The position numbers and the translations under genes are program-made. A DNA stretch of 64,000 nt, taken from Turritopsis dohrnii. Taxonomy: Eukaryota; Cnidaria; Hydrozoa; Anthoathecata; Oceaniidae. The DNA is taken from assembly GCA_027922465.2 (NCBI GenBank), contig BQMF02000161.1, positions 372,001-436,000 on the forward strand. Direction: 5' to 3'. Below the pieces are notes generated by a model, which was given only the letters and a program-made list of their open reading frames with translations, was not told where the DNA came from and did not search any database. Below are positions 1-13,056 of this stretch, one piece after another; positions within the stretch are counted from its first letter, which is position 1; every line of letters starts with the position of its first letter.

Positions 1-2260
1 TTCATTTGTAAAAACTTTTCCTTTTTCTGTTTGTGTCTTTCTAGATATAAGCAAAAGGAAATAAACACATTATCATCAAATATTTTACTGAAGCGAAAAT
101 TGTAAGCAAATGTTAGCACACGAATTTCAGATAAGAGACATGTTTTTCAGCAACTCATTCTTGTTATAACAAAGATTTCGGCAGAAATTCATTCAATATT
201 CACCCGTACTAAAATGTGCTGCAGAAAAATTGTAAATTCGTCTATTATGTATACTTATCTGATACCGCAAACTTTTTTTGTTTACGATTAAAGCAAATAA
301 AACCGAAAAGTTTGATCTAACAAACGATTTCCGTTATTACGTGCTAAAAAATTCGTTTTGGTAAATGATTATTGTTTATGGTTTTAAGATCTTTGTGAAG
401 TGAAATTCCAAAGGAAGATTATAAACACACAATTATTCTGTTTACCAAGAAAAAACAACATCAACAAAATTTTGAAAGAAAACGACAAGAAAAGTAACAC
501 CATTCGACAGTAAACTGTTAAACAATAAATAATTTCCAATTTTGTTTTCAAAATGCTCACGTGAACTGTAAGCTATTATGTAATTATGATTTTCCATTTC
601 TCGTGAACGTTTATTTCGTAACGTTCGGATGATGCACATTTAGGATTCCGTACACGGGAAACAGACATGCCATGTAAGTGTTTACGTTTTTCTTACACAA
701 CAAAGGATTCATGAAACATCTTTTCAGCCACTCCATAAAATGCAACCAACCACATAAAAGTACAAGGATATATACTTGATCAATCGAATAACATTCATCT
801 ACTTCCACAATGTTTAAATTCATAATCTCAAATATCAACACTTCTTCGTAGATGTTCAAGTAAAGATGAGAGATCACTTTGATACGTATAAAAACAGACA
901 AAAGGCCTGTAATCAGAGTTACAGTGTATTAGCGACATGCTCAGAGTTTGGCGGAGCTTGTAGATTTTCTAATGTTTGAAATTGATCAGACACATCCAGA
1001 TGATTCTTCAGTAACCATTCGAAGGATAACTTTGTCAACAGAAGAACTACTTACAAACACAAACTTAATGCATAAAAATAAATGTTTATGTTTTGAAAAA
1101 GAATTAAGAGGTGAATCGATTAGCGGACTTCTTAATGCGCCACAAGTAAATACGAATAAAGTATTATTATAATCATTCCAATTCTTTGCTATTGTTTTGG
1201 ACTTGTCAAATAATTGCAATCAATTGCGCGCAGGAATTTGCTTATAATGCATTGGTATTTTAAATGCATGTACTTACACTTCACAAAATAATAGATTTCC
1301 GATATATATGTATAGTAACACAATGGTTATTGATGATGAAGGATTTCGGTAAATTCGGAAATTTCTTTTTTAGCTTTAATTGCTGTCGGAAAGTTGAAAT
1401 ACAGATTTATATAAGCTATCATGAAAACTACATCCTAATAATAGATTGATAACCATCTTTTTGGATTTATTTACTTCATTTTCTTTTTGTTGTTCTTTTT
1501 GTTGTTGTTGTTGTTGTTGTTGGCAAAAGCCAGAAATACTGTTATCTCCATCATCACAAATGTACGTATGTGGAGATCCTCCATTATACCCAGTATTCAC
1601 AGGACATATTTATCCTTGAAGTACTCCTTGAGAATCTCTTACTCCAAACCTATATAATTTCGTATGTTAAAGTTATTTTTGCGGTCTTCCTTTAAGGGAG
1701 ATACATTAAGTAAACACTGCTTAATGACAGGTATTTTCCGGTGTTATGAGAAATTAACTGTCACAGGTGTTGACTTTGACTGAAGTAAACAGGCTGAACC
1801 TGTATACTCCGCAAAAAAAAATGTAATGACGTAACATTGCTTTTGTTTGTTGTTTTTCTTATAAGGGAAATGATTCAAAATAAGGACTGTCTGTGGCTAG
1901 GTAAAAGCCAGAATTTCAACCGTTGTGTTGTCCTCCTAATAACAACACATTTGTAAGAACAATGCAAGACTCAAGTCAAGAAAACAGCAACAAAAATGAT
2001 GAAAAGTAGGAGAGGGATATATATTCATCCAAAATAATATTGGGCTTCATCTTCAATACTTTTGATTATTTTTGTAGAATTGTTTCCAGATAGTTGTTGA
2101 TAATGTTTCTAACACAAGAGGAGTTTATACGAATTAAGGAGTGAGTAATATGTGTGCTCACTTTAGATAAGAAGTTTAAACTTTTTTGTTTCAGTTACAG
2201 AAAATTAAATTTTAGATAGACTAATTTGTAAATCCAGGTTTCGCATTAATTGAGTTCTTC
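1..2260. other. Gene-free stretch
   Basis: No reading frame here looks like a conserved protein. Short open frames (for example 948-1172 plus) have no recognisable motif or splice context. The only structured sequence noted is a GTT microsatellite at 1501-1522. Confidence 0.6.
1501..1522. repeat. (GTT)n microsatellite
   Basis: About seven uninterrupted GTT units are visible. On the minus strand it reads as CAA repeats and gives a spurious polyglutamine frame. Confidence 0.9.
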
Positions 2261-2592
2261 AATCGATTTGATGTTTTATCTGGGCCCCTTTTTGCGCCCC
2301 AAAAGTATTTTCAAAGTTCTCCATGATAAATAACTGAAATTCACTTTTGGTATAAAGAAGGCTTTCAAAGTAGACAGCTTTAGATTGAAAAAAGAAATAG
2401 AAGCCCTTTTTTACGAATAATATCTCTTTACTTGTCTAGCTTGCATTATGTCGCCAAACATCCATAGTACTATTCTATCAAAATATAAGCATAATTTCAA
2501 GAATTGTTGGCGATTATCAACATTCACTAATAGCAAAAAAGCGTAGATTCTGGGGCGCAAAAAGGGGCGCAGATAGAATATCAAATCGATTT
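2261..2592. mobile_element. TIR element (MITE-like), 332 bp
   Basis: The left end (2261-2301) and the right end (2551-2592) are about 40-bp inverted repeats of each other with few mismatches. Each runs from AATCGATTTGAT through TTTTTGCGCCCCA. The interior has no coding potential. This is the structure of a small non-autonomous DNA transposon. The superfamily is not determined, because no clear target-site duplication was identified. Confidence 0.75.
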
Positions 2593-2788
2593 TACTTTAA
2601 AACAGAAAAAAGAAACTTTTTTTTGAATATGTTCATAATCTTTTCGAGAAAGAAAGTTCTTTTTGTCTTTTATATTCCTAAAAAACGCTTCAAAAAGAAA
2701 TTTAACATCGAGGAAACAACGACTCGGCAGTGTAAAGTTAGCTTCATCACGGTAAAACATGAGTTTGCCTTGATGTGGATCTTTATTA

Positions 2789-3695
2789 AAGGCCGGTTTC
2801 CATACAGCTGCATTTTACGCTCTAGCGAAAAAAGCTCGGGAGATTTTTTCTCGGGAGCACAAATTGATTTCCATTAACTATTTTTCATGCACGTGCAAAA
2901 AATATCAAAACATTCAGATCTGAAGAAAGTTACTAGTTTTGCATAGTTTTTTTTAAAACTAAACATAGTGTCAATTTTATTACTGTCGTCAAAAAAGAAA
3001 TAGATAGATAATTTGAAAATGTGAATGAGAGACGTTCCAAAGGGCTATATACAATGTTAAATAAGATTTGATTGGGTATAAGGCAAAACAAACTTAAAAT
3101 TTGATAAATTTTCTCTTTGATCTTTGTCAAAGCAACATCAGATCACAACAAAAAAACTTTAACAACATCTAGAATACATATAGATAATTCAAAAATGTTA
3201 TTTATTCCCTTGATACAGTTAAAAATGTTAAAGGAGATAATTAAAAGATATTTTACAAAAGGTTTCTCCACGCCGATGATAAAAGCTTGATTTCTCCTTG
3301 TAATACAATGTTTTGGTTAAAGATTTAATGCTGTTTGCTAAAGAATATTTTTTCAAAGCATTAAGAATGAATCCCCCAATGTTCGAGGAATTACTTTTCT
3401 CGATTTCACCCTTCATAAAAGAAATCTTGAATATTTTGTTTTATTGACGTTCGCAAATTAAAAACAAACAATACTCAAATATGATTGGCTGATATAAAAT
3501 TTAACAAAAGAGAGAGAAAAAATACGCGCTCAAAAGTAGAATGAGTTTAACTTTTACGCTAAGCTCAAGAGCAGCTCAAGAGAATTCTAAATCTCTCAGT
3601 CAGCGGTAATTTTGATTTTATGCGCATGCGTCGGCAAAATTCTCACGAGCTTTTTCCGCTCGAGCGTAAAATGCAGCTGTATGGAAACCGGCCTT
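2789..3695. mobile_element. Non-autonomous DNA transposon with ~55-bp TIRs
   Basis: The termini are inverted repeats starting AAGGCCGGTTTCCATACAGC (left, from 2789) and ending with its complement at 3695. The similarity continues inward through the GCATTTTACGCTC region and the GAAAAAGCTCG region. A TA dinucleotide flanks both ends, which fits a 2-bp target duplication. The roughly 800-bp AT-rich interior has no long reading frame, so the element depends on a transposase supplied elsewhere. Confidence 0.75.
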
Positions 3696-6600
3696 TATAT
3701 CTTGATAAAAATATCTCTTCCTAGATATTAAAATTTCGACATAAAAACATGTCCAGATGAATTTAATTTTTGACATTTTTGACAAAGATCTCCCAGAAAT
3801 TGTTGTTAGGGTTATGAGGTAAATTTGAAATAAGAAGTAAATATTAATATTAACACTATTTTCAGCTGTCTTTTCTATTTTCGAATACCTTTAGCTTTTA
3901 GAGTCATAAAAGTTTGGATTTTTTATCAAAGGATTTATTTAAAACAACTGTCTCGATTTTGCTAACCTAATGGTCGAAGGTTTCTAATTTCGTTTGAAAA
4001 AGCGAGGCATCACGTAATCATAAATTTTGAATTACAACCTAGTAATTAATCTCAGTTAGTCAAACAAAACTTTAAAATATTAAAAAAAAAGAAAATACAA
4101 AAAAATATTCAAAAGATGTGATAATACTTTGAGAAAAAAAAACACAACGATTTTACCTCGTACAAACCACGATGTCGTCAAGATGAAATTACATTACATA
4201 ATGAGACTGAAATCACGCATTGTAACAATTAAGGAAAATAAAAACAACGAAAGCTCATTTTTTGTTAATTTTGCGTTCATCAAGTATCATTAACGCATAA
4301 GCAAATTTATGAGTACATATCCATTGAGTAAAAAACAGAAAACATAAAAGATAAGGTTTTGTCGTATCTCTTCTATGATATCTGTACTATCAAATTGCTC
4401 ACTGTGTGAATGAATAATTTACGTGAAAACGAAAGATCAGAAAAATCTGCGTTTCTAACGTCGTACTACAAAACTATCTTGGTAAAATGATTCAAACATT
4501 TGGTAAAAAAAAGAAGTGCTTCCAATCTTCTTCTAAATTTTATTTTGCAATATTGAATAAAACATAATCCATTAACAGTGCCTCCCTTGCCAATCGAATG
4601 AAAAAAGTAATTGTCTAAAGATGGGATATATGTCAGGAAAAGAAAATATTTAGATTAAAAATGAATATGAAGGAGTCTGGAACGAGCTGGGATACCAAAT
4701 AATGTCAAAGTTGACATTTCGAAACACAAGTTGATGTGTTTGTTTATGTTGCAATATACAAGCCGAGAAATCAGACGAAGGTAAAGGTAATAGGAGATAT
4801 TAATAATGGCTGCTCTCCATATCAACGTCATCATCGTATTACTTTCAAACAAGCTTTAAAATTGCCAGTGCCAAAGCGAAACTGGGCGTCTTAAAAGCAT
4901 GCCAAAGTCTGATGGATGTCTGTTATGTGCACCTTCGTTTCCAGTACTTCTTATGGACAGTTGATTGAATCATCTGGATTATAGAAATTACTGTGCATTC
5001 AACAGTAAACAAAGGTCATGACACAGGCCATACTTGACAGAAATGATACGATGACAAATGGAAATTTAAAAACACTTCATAACTTACTCTCGTACTACAT
5101 ACACACAGCCTCAGGCATAACAGTTGTATAGGAAACTTCCTGAAAATGTCCTATTTATATTTTTTATAAGAACACATACAAACCTCAAAAGTGTAATTCG
5201 TGCGTTTCTTACATGGCACTAGGCTAGCTATCTCGATGTTTCGCGCAATTTCTCCGATATTTTCGCAAGCGATCAATTTTTTCACGCCTGTCAAAAGACA
5301 GAATGAGTGACGTCGAACATGAAGAGAGAAAAAAACAATGTTTTACAAAATCCTTCATTCCAGTTCGTCAACAGAATTTCGTTAAAGATTTGTCTACGTT
5401 GAAAAGAAATTGGGATACTGTTCTTGGATAAGAATGAGTCATAAACCACGCATAAAATCCTCAGTTTAATTAGCCAACGAATATGATTAACAGTGCGATG
5501 TAGAAATCAACACGCCATACTCTTCAATACACCAATGACGTGTTGATGTTTTGACTGCAGTGAAAAACACTTTCTATAGTATCAGTTTATGATGACGTCA
5601 TTCCTCCGATAAAATCAAAACTGATAACTGTAATCTCAGTTTTGCTCTCCAATTCCTCCAAAAACTGAAAAGTAAATTTTTATTTTCATTTATCTGTTTC
5701 GAAAAAATATCTCTTGTCATTCACTTAGAGGTTTCTCGTTGCAAAGGCAGAAATTTTTGTTTGAGTATGTTCGACCAGGAACTGCAAAAACATAAGGAAC
5801 GAAAAAATATTTGGTTTAGGTCAGGTGGTATCCTTACAAGTTTGTCCCACTAGTTCCAGATCGATGTAAATCAGATATACCTGTTAATTCCTTATAAATA
5901 CCGATATAGAAATGTTTCTCATGAACTAACAGATATTTGAGGATACAGATTAAAATTCAAGCACGAAACAAGTTTGCAGTTAAAATAGAATAAACAGATA
6001 AATAAAAACAAATAAATAAAAATAAACAAATAAATGAAAAATAAAATACAACGAAAAAAAATATGAAAGAACGAAATTATAACAAAAAAAATCTTACTCT
6101 CTTTGATACGTTTATCGCTTGTTATCTATCTATGAATGCGACGTGCGTGTTAAAAGAACTCTTTAAAGCACTCTAATTGCGCTCACCGTCTGTTTTGTTG
6201 TTGATACATAACAATCAAACATGTAGGAGTCAGCACAGCATAATTTATTTCTTTAATCACGGCAATAATAAGATCAAAAATGCAGATCAAAATTGCAGGA
6301 TTGTTTAAGCATATTTAACGGTTTATATTTACAAGGAAATAATACGGAGCCAGTTTCCCTCACAATGTTGTTTGCTCCATTTCTCTCGGAATGTACGTGA
6401 TGATTTGGAGTCAAATTAGTTTGGTGTAATGTTGACAGGAATACAGAGAACGATAGAAAAATGACACTTTGATATTTTTTTTGTGTCATTCTTCATCACT
6501 TATTTTTGTTGGAAAATAAGCTTGACAAGCATGTGTCATGGTTCAGATTTTTTTCTTTCCATAATTTAGGATCAGGTTTAAGAATTGATAAAATTTCTCA

Positions 6601-7938
6601 AAACTCTTTACATCATTATTCTTTTAAATGATTCCTGGACTCACAGTTAACAGCCAATCAAATGATTGGAAACTAACGCCTGTACTAAGGTTACCACGAT
6701 GAGTATTGACCATATTCACTTCTTGGTATAGCCACTAATCTGAGATTTGTTCAGAAATAATTATCACATGCTTTCGCAGTGGAACGTCAAGCCGAATTCT
6801 ACAATATTAATTACCGTAATTAATCTATAGGCACCGCCCTCGATTAATTGGTGTGTTAAGATATGGACTGCGGCGCTTATTTAAAGAATTTATGTGGGTG
6901 CTTATCTGTTGAAAATCTTCATTTAAAGTACTTTTTACTAAGTACATAAAATGAATCAGCAATTCTCCACCAAACAAAATACATGCAGCAGCAACGCCCA
7001 ATTAAATAATTACGCCATACCGTTTGAGATAATGGTTATTGTTGGGATACTTTTCAACTACAGGAGGCATTAAATGATGTGTGTATGTTGCAAACGTCTT
7101 TTAAAATATCCCCAGCTTGAACAATATCTTTATGAGATTGTTAATACGGGTATAGAAATTCTAGTCCATGGGATCAACATTTCTGCACGTTCATTCCATT
7201 TCCTTACATAACGTAACTACGTCATATGTCTCTAAGTACCAATTTAAACATCAAAATGGGGTTTATAAAACCCCCAATTTCGGAAGGGGAATGGTAAACA
7301 GATGGTTCACTGACAGTATCGATGGGAAGTGAATGACTAAAAAAAGTGTGAATGGCGCGCTATCTTTCTTGAAAAATTATGGCACTGTTTTTCGTAATAA
7401 CAAAGATTTATTCCTAGCAAACTGACAACTCAAAAATGCTATCAGGAAATTTTAATGAAAAATTATAATCTGTAATTAAGAAGAATACCTCTCTTTAAAT
7501 AGAAGCTGAAAGGAAGCGGTGTATGATACAAAGCACTATACTATATTGCAAATGACAACAAGAAGAAGAATTTAAAAAGCAACAAGAAATCTATAAAAAA
7601 AATGTCTGTAAAAAATCAAGCATTTAGGAAATCAACATTTCTTCAAATCCTATTCTAGTTTTACCACGCTAGACGTTTTGTCGGAATAGAATCTTAATGA
7701 CACCAAAAAAAACCTTTACTTGAAAACTTGGCAGCAAAGTTTCTCGCATTTGATTCAACAAATAAAATTCAAATTATCGATTGTCCTTCAGGATGGACTT
7801 TCGAAATAATTCATCAAAACGGAAAACAATCTGAAAATGGTTCAAATAAGAAATAATTTCACTTCATTATAATTTAAAGAATTCCATCACGTATATTCTA
7901 ATCACGTGATCTTACAATCAACCAATCACTGCACTTCA
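3696..7938. other. Gene-free stretch downstream of TBC1D5
   Basis: No conserved coding frame, RNA gene or clear repeat was recognised. An A-rich stretch of AAATAA-type units lies near 5995-6060. At 6813-6880 there is a TACCGTAAT...GGCGCTTATT segment that resembles, at low level, the ends of the element at 59.75-60.47 kb. Confidence 0.5.
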
Positions 7939-10900
7939 TCAACCGTTTTGAAGGAAGGCAGATAAGGGATCGCCATTGTCGTGGTTTGAAACGTTCTCGG
8001 CGACTTCTTCGTCACCTGTCGTCGTTGTGACGGTGTTAAGTTCGTCAAAAATTACATCGTCATTATTTACCATGTCAAACTTCTTCCTCTGCTTAGTTGG
8101 ACTATCTACATCACCTGATGACAGAGGCGTCAGAGCATGTGGAATGTTTTCACTGGATTGCTCTTTTTCAACCTGTCGATCGACTTTCTCGTTGTTTTCC
8201 CCATTTTCAATCGACTTGCCATTCTCAGAATATCCACCATGCTTTTCGCTTGAGAAATTATCTTTTTCCACCTCATTCGATTTGAAATGACTAAAGTCTG
8301 CTAAAAATGCAACAGGCAATTCTTCCGGCAAAACGTCAGTTTTTTGAGGGTCGGTCGATGCTTGTTTTTCCGACGCTGAGCCGATGTGTCGATCGATGTC
8401 GGTAAAATCCACTTCGTAATCGAGAGTAGAACCACGAAATTCGTTTCCTTCACGAAAGATATCACGTACCTAAGGACAAGAAGTAAGAAATTGTCTTCTC
8501 AAGCACGAACCAATGAGCATGATACGACAAATTCCCAACGAGAATCAGGACTAGCACAGTACTCGGCAGTACCCTTTACTCAAATATCTCTATAATATGT
8601 CATACAACTGTCATAATGAAATGTTAACTTGCTGCAAGATTTGTTTCTCACTGTGGCAATGAGAAAATCATTTTTATTTGCGAACATTTTTCTTATTCCA
8701 TCTTTAATCTCGTTGCTTTATGCTAGTTTCATGACTTTCTATAAAAAGAGGGGAATAAGACCAACCCGTAAATAAACGAATTTTACTTACTTGCTTCAAT
8801 CCAGCGATACTAAGAATAGCTACTTCATCCGAAAATTCTTCCGATTTCAATAGCCGATCTTGTAGTAATGCTACGAGAGAAGATCAAACAAACATGGTAG
8901 CATTGCTACGAGAGAAGATCAAATTAGGCTCACATTAAGCAAGGTAAGCTGGAGCATGCGTGTTGAGACGTTATTAGATGTGATACTTACATAAATAAAT
9001 GTCCATTTTTCCACCGCAGTATGTACATAAGGACTGCAGTTTATCCAGGTCCGCTTGAAGGGACGTGATCTGGTGTTGCAACCTGACATGGTCCTGAAAC
9101 GAACACTCCGTATTTTACTCGGAGAATTTATTGTCAAACGAAGGGTATCAACACAGTTGAGACTTTCTCGAACTTTATCCAGTGGCCAAATGTTTTGAAA
9201 AACACTATGAAGGAGTACATTTCTATGGAAACACTATTTCAATAAAAATGCTCTTCATCGGAGTGACTTTTGGAAGATTTTGGCCACTGAGTATAGAAAT
9301 TTCCTCGATTGGAGCCAAATATTTCATCAGTGTGGATAACAGTGGAGAAAGTGAGAATGGCATCCGTTGCTACACTGACAGAGAAGCAGGTGGAGAGATA
9401 CTAACCTCCACTAACGCGTTCACCACCTCCGTGCTGCTTCCACCACCACCTTTGGTCTTGGGAATAGATTTAGAAATACGATTAATGATCTGCGTAGGAG
9501 AGGCTACCTTGGTTTTCAAGTTGGAAATCTGAGATGCAACAGTGACTTTGGTATTTCTGTCAACGGGTTGTTGTCGGCTTTCTGAATATAGTAAAGGAAA
9601 GTTAGCCTGGGAACTCGTACGATTGAACCCGACAACATGCGCAAACTACCTGTAAACTGTGCACGTCCGTGACTGTTGTGTGTCGACGACGACGTGGGAT
9701 GTTGTGTATGGCCAGGATGGTTGTTTTCTGAGGTTTTGGAGTTAGCATGGTTCGTTCTTTTTTGTGAACTACCCAAAGCGTCTGGATTAAGTGCATAGGC
9801 ATACTAAATTGAAATAACATAAAGATCGATTGGGGATCAATTAAACACACCGTAAAGCTACGTGATTCATAAAAATAGGCTATTAATGTTGTCATGACGA
9901 CGTAACATTCAATAACGTCATAAATTAAGATTACTCAACAATGTCAACAAAAAAGCGTTTCTTGTTGACAGCGAAAGCAGCTGCAATAGTTGTAAACAAT
10001 ACTTGTAAATTCTCAGCGAATAATGAGCTCTTTCAGCAAATCACCCTTTTATGTTTAAAAAAAAGCTTTTCTCGACGCATAGCTTTTTTTGTGCAAATCA
10101 TTTGTAGCATGCCATTAGATGTCATTAAAAACCGCACCTTACTAACGACGGCGTTTATCTGTAATCATATACTTGTCGCAACATCATAATCATCTCTTCA
10201 GAATAGCATTTAAAAAACTGCAGCGTCAGTCAGAGCGACAAATCACAGGCGGGGCTGACATGACGTCACGTACGGCGCGCTGGTAGGTTGAAACCACCCG
10301 AAAATCTCTGATATTTTTTTAAATTTTAATGAGAAAAAACTTGAACCACAGACAATCAATTAATATGATAAGTTCGGATAAATGTGAACCACAACACAGG
10401 AAGGAGAGGAAAAGAACAAAAAGGCATGTAGGCAAAATCGTAAAAAAATCACGGTGATGAAGAGCATTTTTATTGAAATAGTGCGTATATTTCTATAGAA
10501 ATGCACTCCTTCGCATAGATTTTCAACGCTACCCACTGAGGGAGTGACATGAACAAAAAGACCTACTCGTTGTTCTTTCGTTTCGCCAAGTCGATTCCGA
10601 ACGGGATGTATGGGAGGAACGGTTTTCTGACGTTGAGGTACGGAGGGATCTTGTGAACCGTCAGGCTAGTGAAAAAAACAGGCTAGTTAGCACAATTCAA
10701 ACTAGTAGGTAAGTTACCATAGCAACATTACAAACTTAGTTGTTCACAACGTCTTTTCAAAATTTTAAAATTCGAATCATTCAGGAAAATATGTCATGTT
10801 GGTAAATTTAAAAGAATACAATATATATAACTTCTGTTCCTTTGTTAAATTTAGAGTTATTTATTGGTTGAGGTAAAGAGCATTAATTGAAGAATCCAAT

Positions 10901-13011
10901 TAGTAAAAAGTAGACGCTTTTATCCATTCGCATTAAATCATTTTTAAATGCGGATCCATCAAAAACACAACTCCCATCAAATGTGGGAATCAAAGTATGG
11001 GAACGGAATTCTCCTCAAACCTTTCTCGAACGGAAACTTCCCTGTAGTTTTGTTTTCGGTCACGTACAGTGGTCGCACTGTAGACAAACTCCATGACGTC
11101 ATAGCTTTGAACACGCAAAAGACAAAATAAAAGAATGTATGCGATATCACCGCGCTCATCAACAAAATGTATTCAAAAAGTACAAAGAAAACACTGAGAA
11201 AGTAAAAAAAAAAAGCAGCTGCAAATTCACATGTAGAGTAACAAACAACCTCCCCTGGCTTCTTTTACCTTATTTAATTTGAAAGCAATAGCTCTTTTCA
11301 AAATGTACTTCGTATCCGTATCCGCTGGATACTTCATCAGGTAAGTGAGACAAGTACTGAAATCGTTCAACATTACTAAAAAAATAGATCATATAAGAAA
11401 ATAGATGATCGAAAAAAAACAACCTGTTTCGAGTTCCAAACATAAAAATATGGGACTTACATACGCCCCTCAAATTAATCAACATTGCTAAGTAAACATA
11501 GTCAACCAATACTAACGAAACGCCATCAGCAAACAGAGCGTCCCAAAGTATCAACAATCGGTTTAAGGAAAACTCACGCCCAAACAACAAGCGTACCCAG
11601 CGGCTAGAAAAAAAAATTCCACATTATGTTTTAATGAACACATTTGTCAAGACCCTTTACACTACTTAAAAGACGAATTGGTGTCCAGTCCACGTGACAT
11701 CATGGTCTGGCACCAATAGAAAACGAAAAAAAGGAAAATGAGAACGAGCAACGTACATGCCATACAGCTGGGGCGTTATTTCGATCTTCCTCAAATGTTC
11801 GTGAAGGGCGCTATCATATCTCTTCAGCATGTAACTTTGAAGTCGATTCAGCTTTTTAGATATCACACTAGTCTGTCGAATACAAGTCAAGAATGAAGTC
11901 TAGTTCAAGTTATTTATAGTAACAAGAACCAACTGACATTGAAAGCTCTGCCACTCAATCAAAATATTTGAAAATTATCAGCAAAAAGGCCCGTAGTAAA
12001 AATTATTCCGTCTCTTGGACGACTTTGAACAGGTAGTTTTTATGGTGGAAATATTCAAAGGGAAATATCCTGAACATAAAAGACAGACAGATGGAGAGTA
12101 GTTCATGCGAAATATTTGGGAATCTAAAATTTGAAAAAATATAGAGTGCCTTCATTTCAAATCAAGATCAGTTGCTTAACGAAATTTGAAAATTAACATT
12201 TAATAAAGTAAGGTTAGGATGGAATGTTTGTGGCTTTCCAAATGGGCTCGTTTCATCTATTTCTCAAAACACGTCACCGTACAAAGTGCACTCCGAATCA
12301 TCTTGGCATAACAACATATATTAGAGGTGGTCTTTCCCATCATTCAATTCGAATAAACGATCACCGAAAAAAATAAAAGAACTTACCATTTCCGAGTCAC
12401 TTTGAGTGCGAAACATGCGGCGATCATTCGGCATCTAAACACGGCGATCCAATACACAAATGAGATAACTACCTCTGATTACATACGGCGAGTTTATAAC
12501 AAATCTCTAGGACAGTTTCAAAACGCATACATCAGAGACACTTATTTATATGGGGAATACCCTTTTCGGGGAACTATAGGAGGTTGTTATTAAGGGAATA
12601 TCCCTACAAAAACTTCATACATCACGGATATTGTTAGCAGGTTTCTTCACAGGAGCATTGCTTACAAACCACGGTTCCAGGGTCTCCATCACATTACAAA
12701 ACAATGCACTGAAATATTAAGAACGGTCATTTTCAGTACTGTGGATAGTGGATAGTGGATAGTAATAAATAAATAAATTTTACTATGCATCATGCTCAAT
12801 GTAATCCATGTCAATGATTGCTTTCATTTCTTCACTGAAACAAAGTAGAAGAATGAATGATCTGAAATGTCAGTTTGGTTCGGAAATGTCAGTTGGGTTC
12901 GAAAATGTCAGTTGGGTTCGGAAATGTCAGTTGGGTTCGGAAGGCATCAGGGCTTGTCAGCCATTTTCTTGATTCACATTGAAATGAAAATGAAGTAGTA
13001 TAAATTTTCAA

Positions 13012-13056
<45 letters not shown>

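Noticed and set aside
948..1172. Open frame of 74 codons
   Set aside because: No conserved motif, no splice context and no neighbouring exon; its length is expected by chance in AT-rich DNA.
7976..8290. Plus-strand frames opposite the last TBC1D5 exon
   Set aside because: They are shadows of the minus-strand coding exon, where codon use and homology fit.
12402..12593. Plus-strand 63-codon frame
   Set aside because: It overlaps a TBC1D5 exon on the other strand and resembles no protein.
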